Source of the DNA: Isoetes taiwanensis
Lineage: Eukaryota; Streptophyta; Lycopodiopsida; Isoetales; Isoetaceae
Assembly (NCBI GenBank): GCA_021234155.1
Contig: JAJEKV010000054.1
Coordinates: 9,012,655-9,076,654 of the forward strand
Reading direction: 5' to 3'
Length of the DNA: 64,000 nt
The translations under genes were made by a program, and so were the position numbers. The notes under the pieces were generated by a model. That model saw nothing but the letters and a program-made list of their open reading frames with translations. It was not told where the DNA came from and ran no database searches. Below are positions 32,001-42,391 of this stretch, piece by piece (within the stretch, counting starts at the first letter, position 1; every line of letters starts with the position of its first letter).

Positions 32001-34700
32001 TCTCCTCGCCGCAGATTGGCTTTCGTAAGTGCATCTCCATCTAATACCGTGCCATGGCGCATCACCCTATATTACCACAAGGTGGAATTATGGTTGTCGA
32101 GATGTTACCTTCTTAGTTATTTCGTTGTTGTGGGCGTTCCTCCTATTGTTGAGGCCACTCGTGTCATAAGTTCGTCAAGTGTTGTTGCTGTCACAAGAGG
32201 TAGTGTTGCGCCCCGACGATGTCCCCGTGTGGCTGATGATCTTGACATGACGGTGTTGTCTTTTGTTCTGACATTGGGTGGACGAGCAGTCTTCTACTTG
32301 AGGGCACTTCCGGAAGTGTTTGGAGTCGAAGGTTTGCTTGGCCTCCGATCGTTTCTCCCTCGTACTTGCTCTTCCATTTTGATCTTGGGCTATTGTTGTG
32401 CTTCCTTGCTTCCTCTTTTTGGTAGTCGAAGTGAAGGAGCTTCACGATCTAAGTGCTAAATCCATAAAACATTGTACTCATGTTTCTCCACTATATCTGT
32501 GGAACATCCGAGGTATACAATACACATATACGCATTTACATTGGGATTTTAATTCATCCACTTTTCCAAAACAACTACGAAGATCTACTTAAATGTTTAT
32601 ACTCCTTTAGGGTTTCCCCTCCTCCTATCGCGTTTGATCATCTTCTTCATTCTGGTTGACTCAGGGATTCCTTGAGACGCTGCTACTATTGTTGAGCTTC
32701 ATGTCTGATCCGAAGTTAGATCACGCTAGCGAAGAGTGTTTGTCGATGTGATCCCTTGAGAAAGATGCTCCTCCTTAATGTGTATATTAAATTCGTGAGG
32801 AATGCGGTGACCGCTCAACATCCCTACATGCGGTGTGTCGTTGCAAGGTTGCCGTTGTGCGGTGCCGTTGATCGCTTGAGTAGGATCAATTGGCTGTTTG
32901 CGGTCAACCATTTTGAATATCTTGAGCTCGAGATCGTGGTCGGTAGGCGGGCATTGTCATTCCTTCGCGAGGTTGAATTTTAGTGCAACTCATTTGCTTG
33001 GGCTTTGCTCCATTCGAGGTGCCTCTCTTGTGCACGGAAGTGTGATCATCTTCCTTGCACCTATCATAGCTCCTTTTTTGGTCGCCTTTGCGTGATTTGT
33101 ACCTGCTGGGCAGGGTCGTCTCCTCCGTCCTTTGGGTCCTATCCATTCGAAGTCTCGTACTCACGGGCTGGCGTAGTAAGGTCGTCCTTCCTTTGGTTTC
33201 TAGGTGTTTTTACGGGTCGGAATTCTTGTTCGAAAGCAGAATATGCTCCCTCCTTGATCTTGCCCCTAATGCTGATATAGGCCTTCAAGTCGGAGATGTT
33301 CCTTCCCCGATATCGCGTCTCCTCCCCTCATGGTCTCCTACTTTTTGGAACCGATGAAAGTTCTCCTGCTGGTGCAAGGGAGTTTGGAAGCTTGTCCTGG
33401 TCAGCCTTAGGTGCTTTGTGGTTGCGTAGCTTGGTTTGCTCCTTTTGTTGACATTGCATGACATTCGCTTGAGCTCTTTGGGCTGCAAGGTCGTGGTGGT
33501 CTTCCCTCCGGTTTTCTATACGGCTCCCCGTGTCGCCATGACTTCTCTCCTCGATGCATTATTATGCCTTCCGGCCCTAGCTCGTGATGCTAATGCGGTA
33601 TCGATTCTAACGTCTTCCCCTTTTGTATTTTTGCTGCCTTGCGTTCTTCCATTTGAAACTCATGTGCATCGAGTTGGTGAAGGGCGTCGAGATCCTCTTT
33701 CCGATGTGAGCTCATGGGCGTGGTAGCCGAGAGGTTGACATCTAGAAAATTCTTGATGCCGCTGGTTACCAAATATCCTTCCCATTTGATGAAGATTGAT
33801 GCTAGGCCGATGGTGTCTGTTTCTACCGTTTGTCGGGTTTAGGTGTTTGTCGTTGTGCTTCCCTCTCTTGGGTGCGCCTTTTCGGTCTCCTCTCCTTATC
33901 ATGCGTCAGACGTCGGTTGGGACCTTGATGTCTTCAAGGGGTTGCGCCTCTACCTCTTACGTGGCTCTAGCCCCGCCCTTCGAAAGTAACTTTCGATATT
34001 CTAGAGTCTAAGGGTCTACTTGAAGGGCTCTCCTACAACATTTTGGGCTCTATAAGCAAGCAAGATGGCTCGAGCAAAGATATCGAGACATATCTATAAT
34101 CTCCAAGTCTATGGATATTAGGGCGTGTGGTATGGCATGACATGAGGGTTGTTTTGCAAAACCTCCATGATGTTTGAGGCATACTCTAAGGTCCTAACAA
34201 AGTTGGTTTGGGGAGTCCAATCTCTACACATGAGGTGACTTGGGCAGCTCTAGACTCTAGCTCCTTTCTAGGTATCCGGCAATAGGGAGGTCAATGTGGC
34301 GGCTATATAAGTCAAACTCTATTAGGAGGACACCAATTAGGTCAAGGTTTATGCTTTTGGCATGACCAGAGGTGATGTACCAACAGTTGGACTTGGGTTG
34401 GTATCTTTGAGGTCTAGATGACTATAACAAAGGGGTGTTCTTGGGCACTTCTATCTAGGAGTAAGGCATCAGCTTTGAGCCGAGAGCAATACTTGCGAGG
34501 TACTAATGGGGTATGCTTCTATTTACAAACAAACCACAGTTTGGAAAAACAATTCAAGGGTTTGAGGAATTTTGGTCATTTTGAGCTGGGGTTTGAATTT
34601 CTAGCCTAATTTGAGGTCATAAATGGATTCTAGGCTGTCTAACGGTCCTATTGCAACAATTTTCAGCGATTTGGAGCTCAGTAGCTCAAGTTATGGAAGT
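29036..34700 (-). other. Element A interior, no recognisable retroviral domain
   Basis: The first 1.4 kb (to about 30480) is AT-rich. From about 30490 to 34010 composition is more GC-rich, and minus-strand fragments are polar and protein-like. Two carry a related motif (NLYIKEEPPSRRLK near 30640 and NIHIKEEHLSQGI near 32770), hinting at a repeated or duplicated coding segment. None is long or intact, and I recognise no family. This could be captured host sequence or very old gag-type sequence. Confidence 0.4.
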
Positions 34701-34732
34701 TCAAAGTTTGGAGGTCTCACAGGTAGCGCCCC

Positions 34733-35163
34733 CGCTCAAAAACTAAAGTTTAGTTCTTTGACCAAAGCGCGGAAATGTGAGATCTTGCACATTTTAAGTA
34801 ATTTAAGTAATTTAAACATGCTATTCTAACTAATTCCTACCTTGGATTGGAACTAGCCTTACCATATTACTTTTCTCAAATTCATCAAGTTTGAGTGATC
34901 TTGGTTTCGATGTCTCCGACTTAGCCTCGCTCAAAAACTAAAGTTTAGTTCTTTGACCAAAGCGAGTGTGAGATCTTGCATATTTTAAGTAATTTAAGTA
35001 ATTTAAACATGCTATTCTAACTAATTCCTACCTTGGAACTAGCCTTACCATATTACTTTTCTCAAATTCATCAAGTTTGAGTGATCTTGGCTCGATGTCT
35101 CACAGCTTGCGCCTCGCTCAAAAACTAAAGTTTAGTTCTTTGACCAGGCGCGAGCTGTGAGAC
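34733..35163 (-). repeat. Leader tandem repeat, 2.3 copies of about 190 bp
   Basis: Units start at CGCTCAAAAACTAAAG at 34733, 34928 and 35115 (spacings 195 and 187 bp). They include TTTAAGTAATTTAAGTAATT and TTCATCAAGTTTGAGTGATC. Each unit carries the hairpin described at 35097-35163, best preserved in the last copy, nearest the primer site. Confidence 0.8.
35097..35163 (-). ncRNA. Leader hairpin of element A (cis-acting RNA structure, inferred)
   Basis: GTCTCACAGCTTGCGCC (35097-35113) pairs with GGCGCGAGCTGTGAGAC (35147-35163) at 16 of 17 positions around a 33-base loop. That loop has its own inverted repeat (AACTAAA/TTTAGTT). It lies about 200 bp from the primer site, in the untranslated leader. 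The same design with compensating base changes is in element B at 63832-63898. A packaging or dimerisation role would fit the position but is inference. Confidence 0.6.
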
Positions 35164-35336
35164 CACCTTGCCTGAGGAGGTTTTGGCTCATTCTTTTTAG
35201 TCTTATTAAGTTCCAATTTACTTAACTGTTACTAGCTTAGCATAAACTACCAAAAATGAGAAAAAAATTTCCCACTTTTCGAGGCTTGAGGATCCTATCA
35301 AGTTAGTACTACTGGGGAGCATGGTGGTGCTTTGCT

Positions 35337-35367
35337 CTTGGTCTCCAAGAACATCGCTCGATACCAT
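35337..35367 (-). other. Primer binding site, initiator tRNA-Met type
   Basis: On the minus strand, TGGTATCGAGCGATG starts one base after the LTR. It matches the plant TGGTATCAGAGC primer site with one base missing. This sets the orientation of element A. Confidence 0.8.
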
Positions 35368-36879
35368 TGTGACGTTCCTACTCGTGATAACGATGCACTC
35401 ATCGATACAAACAGAGTTCATCCCCTATACCAGCTCCACGCTGATACAAGGCCCTCCACACATCACTGCAATCCAGTGGGAAGAATGAAGGTGTCATTTA
35501 CCCTGTCTCCCTCAGGGCCTACCTAGCTGCGGAAGCGTAAACATATGTAAGTACATATCATCATGACCATCTCGAAGGATGGCTCACCACATATCTGCAT
35601 AGACAAAGATCAGCACAATACAAAGGAAGTTCCTACCCAAGGCTCAGACACAGGGATAGACTGACAAGCTTGGGCCTCCGAGGAGTTCATTGCGAGGCGA
35701 GAATCATGACAATGGATTTGGGCTGGCATAAGAACATGGCATTGGGTTGTCCACTCCATCCGCCCCTCCTGTGCACACTTTGCAGAGTAGGTTGAAAAGT
35801 GTTGGGACCTGACTGTAGCCTGCCGGGTGCATAGCCAAAGGGGCTACGTCTACTGGGTTACATCTCCCCAGCCCCGATGGGGCAGGTAGGGATCACTCCC
35901 TCCAGAGATCTACATGCTGACTCAAGGTGACTAGAGGGCCACTGCCCTTATTCGACTTGAACTCACTGGAAGGTCATATCCACCACCCCATGAGTGTCGA
36001 GCCCATGCCTTGCCCACACGCAGTGGCAAGCCATTAGACCTAGTCACAATGATCCCCGGTAGGCCTTACACACCAGAGGGATCGGTCAAGAGTCAGAACA
36101 CGAACCTCCTCCTTAGCCAGTCTGGCCCCTTCACCCACAACCAGGTGTGGTTCTTGTGCACAGGCCGAAATCTAGTAATGCATTAAGAGGGACTATCTAG
36201 GAGCATCATCTACTAAGCTTCAAGTCTCTACCCCCCTTCCCAATACAGTGAGTTCACAGAATTCATCCGTCCATCACATCATCATAGAACTAAAGAATAA
36301 GAACTAATCTATATCATACATAGAGTTAGGTTCTTTAGTTAGAGTCAATCTCGGGATCTGCTTGGCTACTAGGGGTGATTTAATAGACTAAACCTACTGG
36401 TTCGAAGGCTGGAATAAGGTTTAGGCTATTCAATCGACTAAATACCTGATCCCTGATTCACTCCTCTCGATCCAAAGGTGTCCATGTCTACATCGCTCGC
36501 TTGAAATGCGGTCGGGAGGACGATCGACAAGCGGGGGCACTCGCGGACGGATCGTGGGAGTTGGAATTGACTCCTCGGTAGCCGCCGAATCGGAGCTCGG
36601 AAGGTCTGTGGGCGAAAAGGGAAAGTTAGGGTTTGGTGCCTTATGTAGGCTATCAGTTAGGTTTAGGGTTTCCATGACCCTTGGTCTACCTTTAATGGGT
36701 TAAAGGTCTAAAAGTGCGTGCATTGCTAAGTGTGCGCACCATTGCAAGTTGCCCCTAGGGCGACCTTGCTTGGGTACACGTCGGGCGTACCGCCGATTGA
36801 CGGCGCGGTACGCTGTGACGCGGCAAAGTGCGATCGGATACGCCTTGAGACCGTGATATCGCATCTTTGGAATGTCACA
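35368..36879 (-). repeat. Element A 5' LTR (1512 bp)
   Basis: Plus-strand ends are TGTGACGTTCC and GGAATGTCACA. It is followed by the GTACA target duplication at 36880-36884. Open frames inside it are by-products of the repeat and are not annotated. Confidence 0.9.
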
Positions 36880-36999
36880 GTACATGGGAGATTTTTTATC
36901 CGATGGAGAAAATATACACTAGAACAAAACTACCCACCATATACATAACACAGAAAATGAGAGAGTGAATATCATCAAGAGCACAACTGACTATGAATG

Positions 37000-39200
37000 A
37001 GTATGGATCTGAAGATAGTGCTCCCAAATGATACTATTTAATGTCATCTTTTAAGGAAGAGCATATATAAGCTTTCACAATAGCATTACACGCATCATTG
37101 AGAACTTGAGTATCTGAAAGACTTGTCCTTGGAAGATGAAGAGATTCTGTCTCTTCCAAATGGACCAAATAATCCAAGCAGATGCTAAAGGGAAAGCCCT
37201 CTTTTCTAGCTTGTCACAAGAACTAGGGTAGACTAACAATAGGACCTGCTAACTATTCAAATCACAGTGAAAAAGGATCCAAAGCCACTGCTAAGCAGGC
37301 CGAACATGTTGACACAAAAGAAGCAGTGAGTGAAAGCATGCTAGGGTGTACCATCTAAAGTACTTTTTAGGGAGTGAGAAACTACCCAGAAAAGTACCCA
37401 ACACTGGGTACTGGGAACTTGCATAAATGCCACAATAAATAATAAGTTTGAGAGTTAATTGATTTATTTTAGTCTCTAATAGTATTGTTATCATCTATTA
37501 CTATAGATTGACATGTTATTGATCTTCAATTCAAAAAAATTCTATTGATTTTAATGGAAAGAAAAAACAGAAAGTATCAGTTTTAAAAGTACCCAGTGTA
37601 GGTACTTTTGAGGGTTCCAAAAGTGGTACACCGTAGCATGCTTTTACCCCAGTACTCAATTGTCTCATCCCTTTGCATGTAGAGAGGGCAAATCATGGAG
37701 AGATCTGGACAAAATCTATGAAGGGTAGTATTTCCCTTACACATCTACATATGATCTTCCACCATAAGATAGACAACTTCGGATGCAGAAATTTATTTCA
37801 TACCCATTTCCAGACTGCATTTCAATGAGGCTCATGGATAACTAAAGGCCATTTTGGTGATAAAGGCAGCAAATCAGGCTGAAGCAAGATAACATATATC
37901 GAATATACCAGTTGCTTCTCCATCCAAAGCTTGGGAGCCATGCCTTGTAGACCTAGAGGAAGAATATAAAATACGTTTTGTCAAATGATACGATCCGAAT
38001 CTGAACTCATTCCAAGTCAACAACCTTATCTTATTGTACCATGCAGATATTGTCAGCACATCGCTGCTCGCCATCGACACTACGTCAATGGATGAACAGA
38101 GGAGATTAAGAGACGATCTACCTGGCTGACCTAAAGGGATCCACCAACGGTTAGTCATAGGATCGGTATGGGTCATCAGATGGAACTGAAACAAAATGCG
38201 CACAGTCTCTCAAGCAGCTAATAATCTCTTGATGTATTAGGGTATGGAGAAAGTGGATATTATAATGCCCATGGAAGGAGTGACTTAATGGATGGAGAGC
38301 CAAAGGAAATACACATCTCCAAAAACTGGTAAATGAGATGCAGACATAGAGAATTATCAGTATTATTTAAGATCAACCATATGAACTCAGAAATCAGCAC
38401 TTTGCTTTGGAGAAGAGAGTGAATCATTCCCAACCCTCCACAAAGTTTAGGAAAAATGCACTCGGCCCAACTGATTTTAACGTCAGCTCCCTTTTCAATG
38501 CCACCCCAAATAAAGTTCCTAACAGTACGAACAATGAGCCGCATCTTTGTCTGTGGTATTCGCAAGATGCATGTAGACATGTGTACTACTAAGAACTGAC
38601 TTAGCTACAGTTACGCGGCCATCTATGGATAACTTAGCTATAGACCACCAGAGCTTTTCCAACCCCTTAATACGGCATCCCATGTGTCTCCTAAAAGGCG
38701 TATGCCGACCGGTCTGTCTGCCTAGTTACCTTCCCATGAGGAAGAACTTTCCATGAAAATGCAAAAATGGTACTGGAGAGTCCAAGGCCCACAAGACAGT
38801 ACATTTTGCCATGCTATGGAAATAAAAGCCAAAGAAAAACTATCCAGCAAGGAAATGGCATTCTATAAATTCTGCTCATCAGCATTGAGGAACAAGAAAG
38901 TATCATCCACGTACTGATTTGTGGACTATTATTCATGGGGAGACCATGCAAGATGCTTTCTTATGCTACAAGAGAGAATAACTAAGGTTCTCTACCACAA
39001 TTGTAAATAGCAAGGATACCAAATGACAGCCCAGGCGAATGCTAAGTCCCATCTAGATGTAAGTTCGTGTGGAAGTGGCAAATCTATGAGCAATGAGGTT
39101 GAGACACCCAAAATAGGAAATAATGAAAAGTATAGGAACTAAAGAACTCCAAATAAATGAGTTAAAATTATTCAAAGAATAGACTAGAATAGAATAGATT
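37000..39200 (-). mobile_element. L1-type LINE fragment (RT C-terminal part to 3' end)
   Basis: On the minus strand YVDDTFLFLNADEQNL (YVDD at 38902-38913) is the RT catalytic motif of plant L1-like LINEs. RTVRNFIWGGIEKGADVKIS and PKLCGGLGMIHSL (38300-38530) are the region after the RT thumb. A zinc-finger-like MICPLYMQRDETIEY is near 37660, and AWIIWSIWKRQNLFIF near 37150 is the usual C-terminal end. Stops and shifts interrupt it. The 5' part is missing, as is normal for truncated LINEs. It is interrupted by the element at 37333-37644. Confidence 0.75.
37333..37644. mobile_element. MITE-like element inserted in the LINE
   Basis: AAAGCATGCTA and GGTGTACCA on the left are mirrored by TGGTACACC and TAGCATGCTTT on the right. 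Further inward GTACCCAACACTGGGTAC pairs with the opposite arm. The element splits the LINE between its zinc-finger-like motif and its C-terminus, so it inserted later. Confidence 0.65.
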
Positions 39201-39229
39201 TTTTAGCGTCTACGGAGACCGATTGGCCT

Positions 39230-39847
39230 ATGGGACCCAAACAGAAAGAGAGAAATGTGGAAGAACTAGTTAATGATTTAGTGTTTGAACACAAGGAAGT
39301 GGACTATAAGATTACAAGAGAACATGGGGACAATCATCTTATGATTGATGCCGATAGAATGGAAAGCACACCAGATGCAAAAGAAGTCTATATTCAAATA
39401 ATTGAGAAGATGTTGATAAATCAATCTTTTGTTGAACATGCTAAAGAAGATATTGAATAGTTGATATTAGATAATGACTCTGGAAATGGTCCCATGGGAA
39501 TACCTCAAGCATTCCAAAGAGAAAAATTTATGAATATAGCGGAAAACATGCCCATCATCAACAGATTACCCTATGGAAAAGTGGTCCCAAAAGTTAATTC
39601 AACTACAGGACTTCATATTAAAGAACTCCAAAAAACAGAAAATGCAAACAAGTATGACATGAAGAATGCTAAAGATGTGATTTCTCTTGAGCAATTCAAA
39701 TTCACACCTCATCCATTCATATGGACTAATTATTATGAACGGGGCCATATAAACCAACACGGAAAATTTATGGATGATTTTGCCAAAGAAAAACATGCTT
39801 ATTCATTATGGCACCTTGCTTCATCAAGAACCAAAACCCAAGGTTAA
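39230..39847 (+). pseudogene. Unrecognised ORF with one in-frame TAG, upstream of an LTR
   Basis: ATG at 39230 opens 76 codons to a TAG at 39458-39460. The same phase then continues another 128 codons to a TAA at 39845. The product is polar and charged (GPKQKERNVEELVND, YDMKNAKDVISLEQF), with no domain I recognise. The frame ends 65 bp before a polypurine tract and LTR, so it is probably the last coding part of that retroelement. A single amber stop could be decay or programmed readthrough. Confidence 0.35.
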
Positions 39848-39899
39848 AATCAAACATCCTAGTGAGAAGAGTGATGAGAACCCAGGTTCTCATCAAAAG

Positions 39900-40442
39900 G
39901 TTGGGGGAAATATGTTAGGGATTTTCCACCCTTTGCATGCATTAGTGCTATGAGTATTACATTTGAAAACAACATCATTATTGGCATGGGTCTACATCAC
40001 CAAATGTTATTCATATTCCCATTGGTCCATGTCAGTGATCCTACCACATCATTGCCATGTCATTGATCCATATGAAAAGGCACACAGAAAAAGCACAAAA
40101 ACTACCACTTTTCGATGTCATGTGCCATGTCAGTTCCATATCATTGCCACACAGTCACTCATTCATCTGTAAATAGGCATTTCTCTAGACTAGAGAGAAT
40201 CAGGTGTGGAGAGAGAGATCATTAGTGAAGAGCATGATTATGTGAGTATTATGTTGTATCTGTTGAGTTTCAATAAAGAAATGCATATTGAATATTTTTA
40301 TTCATGTTATTATGATGTGAGTGTTCTTGTAATTCTCTTAATTCTGGGTGAGAGGCAGAGTTAAGTGTGTTAGTTTGTGTGCTGATGAAGGCCTTTGGGC
40401 CAAGTCCAAGGTCCTTGAATTGGGTTTAATTTCCTGTTAACA
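39900..40442 (+). repeat. Polypurine tract and LTR of a further retroelement
   Basis: AAGGTTGGGGGAAATA leads into TGTTAGGGATTTTCC at 39913. The LTR ends at TTCCTGTTAACA (40442), so termini are TGTTA/TAACA, 530 bp. It contains a CAATAAAG sequence at about 40269 that could act as a polyadenylation signal. The matching 5' LTR is not in the window; the LINE to the left suggests the rest was lost or displaced. Confidence 0.65.
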
Positions 40443-40992
40443 AATGCGGAACATCAGCGAGAAATGTTCTACCTTTAGGACTATCATCCCAGGACTTTCT
40501 GGCGAAGGGTATTGCACAAGCCTTTGCAGCATATGCGGAACATCACTTCAGAGCAGTGGGTACAATACTTGCAACAGCTCTATGATTCGTTGGGGTTCGC
40601 AGAACAATACCGCACAGATGGTCCCAGTGCTAGTTTTCCTTCTCTTTCATTTGCATTTTTTGCCACTATTTACCTTTGCCTTGCATCGCCTCTCATCTTT
40701 TCTCTTGTTTCACTATGCTCTTCTTCTTGTCATAGGGACTCAGTCGACACTTTTATCTTTGTTACCTCCAGTCTGGCCCATTTATTCCGTTTCTTCCTTG
40801 CTCCTTTTGGTTTTGTCGTTTCTCTTCCTTCACTCTATTCTCTTTATGGCGCCAGCTGTGCTCTTTCTCTATTTTCCCTAAGGTTCTAAATAATGACCTT
40901 GAGCTTTGTTTCTATTCGAAGGTATAGTTACTTTCTTTCCGTCCCTTGTCTAGTTAAGTGCACGCTCCCTTCAAAATTTCTTAGGCATCCCC
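40443..40992. other. Unassigned stretch between LTR and Mutator-like element
   Basis: Overlapping open frames from 40444 and 40512 begin protein-like (ITSEQWVQYLQQLYDSLGF) and become T-rich and hydrophobic, as expected from pyrimidine-rich DNA. No gene is supported. Confidence 0.4.
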
Positions 40993-41009
40993 ATTTGGGT
41001 CGGTGCTTC

Positions 41010-41640
41010 GATCGGCTCCCGAAATTGAGTTCGGGAGCCAGCCGGGTTCGCTTGGGCGAACCCAGGAAATTCGCTTAAGCGAACCCAGGGATTCGCCAGG
41101 CGAACCCGGGAAGTTGACGTGGCGGTGAGGTGGCGTTTACCCACCGGGTTCCGCCTGCCAACCCGGAACCGCGGTTGCCGGAGGCGGTCGGATCGGTGGA
41201 TCGGCAGGGTGGGCGCGTCTTTAACCCCATCGGGCTCGCCTCGACGAACCCCAGGTCAAATCGGCGGGATAGGCGCTCGGCAGGGCGGTGGAATCGGTAA
41301 TGGGTGCCCAGGTAGGGGCGGTGATTCACCAAGGAACCCTGTGTCAAATCGGGCGGGTCAAAGGCGCCGTGGTGGCAGCGCCGTGGTGGGAATAGGCTGG
41401 TTCGTTCATGGTTTAACCCAATTGTATGTCAGGGTTGGGGCCACCCCGCCTCCCCACAAATTTTGAAATGGCCGAAGTTCTTGAAATACGCAACCCCGAA
41501 TTTTTGAAATAGGGAGGGGTGGGGGTCCAAGGCCACCAATTTTTGAAGCAGAGGGGGTGGGGGTTCCAAGGCCACCCGAATTTTTGGAAGTAGGAGGGGG
41601 GGGCCAAGGCCACCCGAGGATAGAAATTTTGGTTCACCTA
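41010..41640. repeat. Left long inverted repeat with subterminal palindromes
   Basis: GGGTTCGCTTGGGCGAACCC, ATTCGCTTAAGCGAACCC and ATTCGCCAGGCGAACCC occur in a row at about 41043-41108. They are near-perfect palindromes built on TTCGCnnnnGCGAA. Such arrays are often transposase-binding sites. The region is unusually GC-rich compared with its surroundings. Confidence 0.65.
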
Positions 41641-41902
41641 AGCTGGTCTCCGGAGTTGAGCCAATATTTTTGGCTCAACTTCGTTCAGGTTTGCTCGTTC
41701 GCTCGCTGAAGTTCGTCCAGGTCCCTGGCTCAAGTGATTTGGTGCGCCTTATTTTTTCTACTACTTGATATTGATTAGAAAGATATTGATATTGATATTG
41801 ATATTGATACAATTAGAAAGATATTGATTCTACTACTTGATTTACTGATTCTACTACTACCGAAATTGATTCTACTACTTGTTTCCCATTCATAAAACAA
41901 AA

Positions 41903-42241
41903 TTATACATTGTTTTTGTCCATCCTGAGGACGTGACAATTTGATGCAACCACTTGCATCATTATCTGCACATTCAGCATCGTTTCATCTTTATTTGGCT
42001 CGTTGAGCCATTCTACCAGTCGTTCACTGCAGGGAACGCCAGACGTTAAAGCAATCAGAAGCTCCCTTTCACTCATCCTTGCGACGATGGTGAAAGGAGC
42101 GGGAGAAGCAGGGGGATTGCTGCCCCTTGGAGGAGGAAGAGGAGGGGGGTCGCTGGAGACGTCCCTTGGAGGAAGAGGAGGAGGAGGATTACTGCTAGAA
42201 GGGACATACCGCGTGAAGGTGGTCTTTAACTGCCGGACCAT
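41903..42241 (-). CDS. Small second ORF of the Mutator-like element, unrecognised
   Basis: Frame of 112 codons from ATG 42241 to the stop at 41903. It has a Pro-rich N-terminal half (PPPPLPPRDVSSDPPPLPPP) and a structured-looking C-terminal half (MSERELLIALTSGVPCSERL). It lies in the same orientation just downstream of the transposase, beyond a telomere-like repeat. It may be an accessory protein or a chance frame in proline-rich sequence. Confidence 0.3.
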   Translation of the reverse strand: MVRQLKTTFTRYVPSSSNPPPPLPPRDVSSDPPPLPPPRGSNPPASPAPFTIVARMSERELLIALTSGVPCSERLVEWLNEPNKDETMLNVQIMMQVVASNCHVLRMDKNNV

Positions 42242-42333
42242 TATAACAAGATGGGCAAGAAGATTGGAGGAGGAGGAGGAGGGGGAGGAGGAGGAGACTT
42301 GATGCTATTGAGGGATCGACTTATAAAGTGGAT

Positions 42334-42384
42334 GTAGGGTTAGGGTTAGGGTTGGGGTTGGGGTTGGGGTTGGGTTGGGGTCTC
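42334..42384. repeat. Telomere-like GGGTTA/GGGGTT repeat tract
   Basis: About eight units pass from GGGTTA into GGGGTT and GGGTT on the plus strand. It is related to, but not the same as, the usual plant telomere unit TTTAGGG. It lies inside the transposon between its two ORFs. Confidence 0.7.
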
Positions 42385-42391
42385 GTGACAT

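Larger units (their letters stand above)
26300..36879 (-). mobile_element. LTR retrotransposon A, complete but without recognisable pol (LARD-like)
   Basis: Direct LTRs at 26300-27805 and 35368-36879 enclose 7.6 kb. GTACA flanks both sides (26295-26299 and 36880-36884), a perfect 5-bp target duplication. The primer site next to the right LTR and the polypurine tract next to the left LTR show that the RNA reads on the minus strand. LTRs, post-coding region and leader hairpin are shared with chromovirus B at 54471. In the interior I find no RT, integrase, protease or zinc-knuckle motif in any frame. It is therefore probably a large non-autonomous derivative that depended on a B-like element. 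Confidence 0.85.

Noticed and set aside
30926-33357. Plus-strand frames in element A (for example 31162-31548, 32016-32459)
   Set aside because: They are antisense to the element; composition on the minus strand is more protein-like, and no motif is seen.
42003-42302. Gly/Glu-rich plus-strand frame
   Set aside because: It is the antisense shadow of the Pro-rich ORF in the Mutator-like element.
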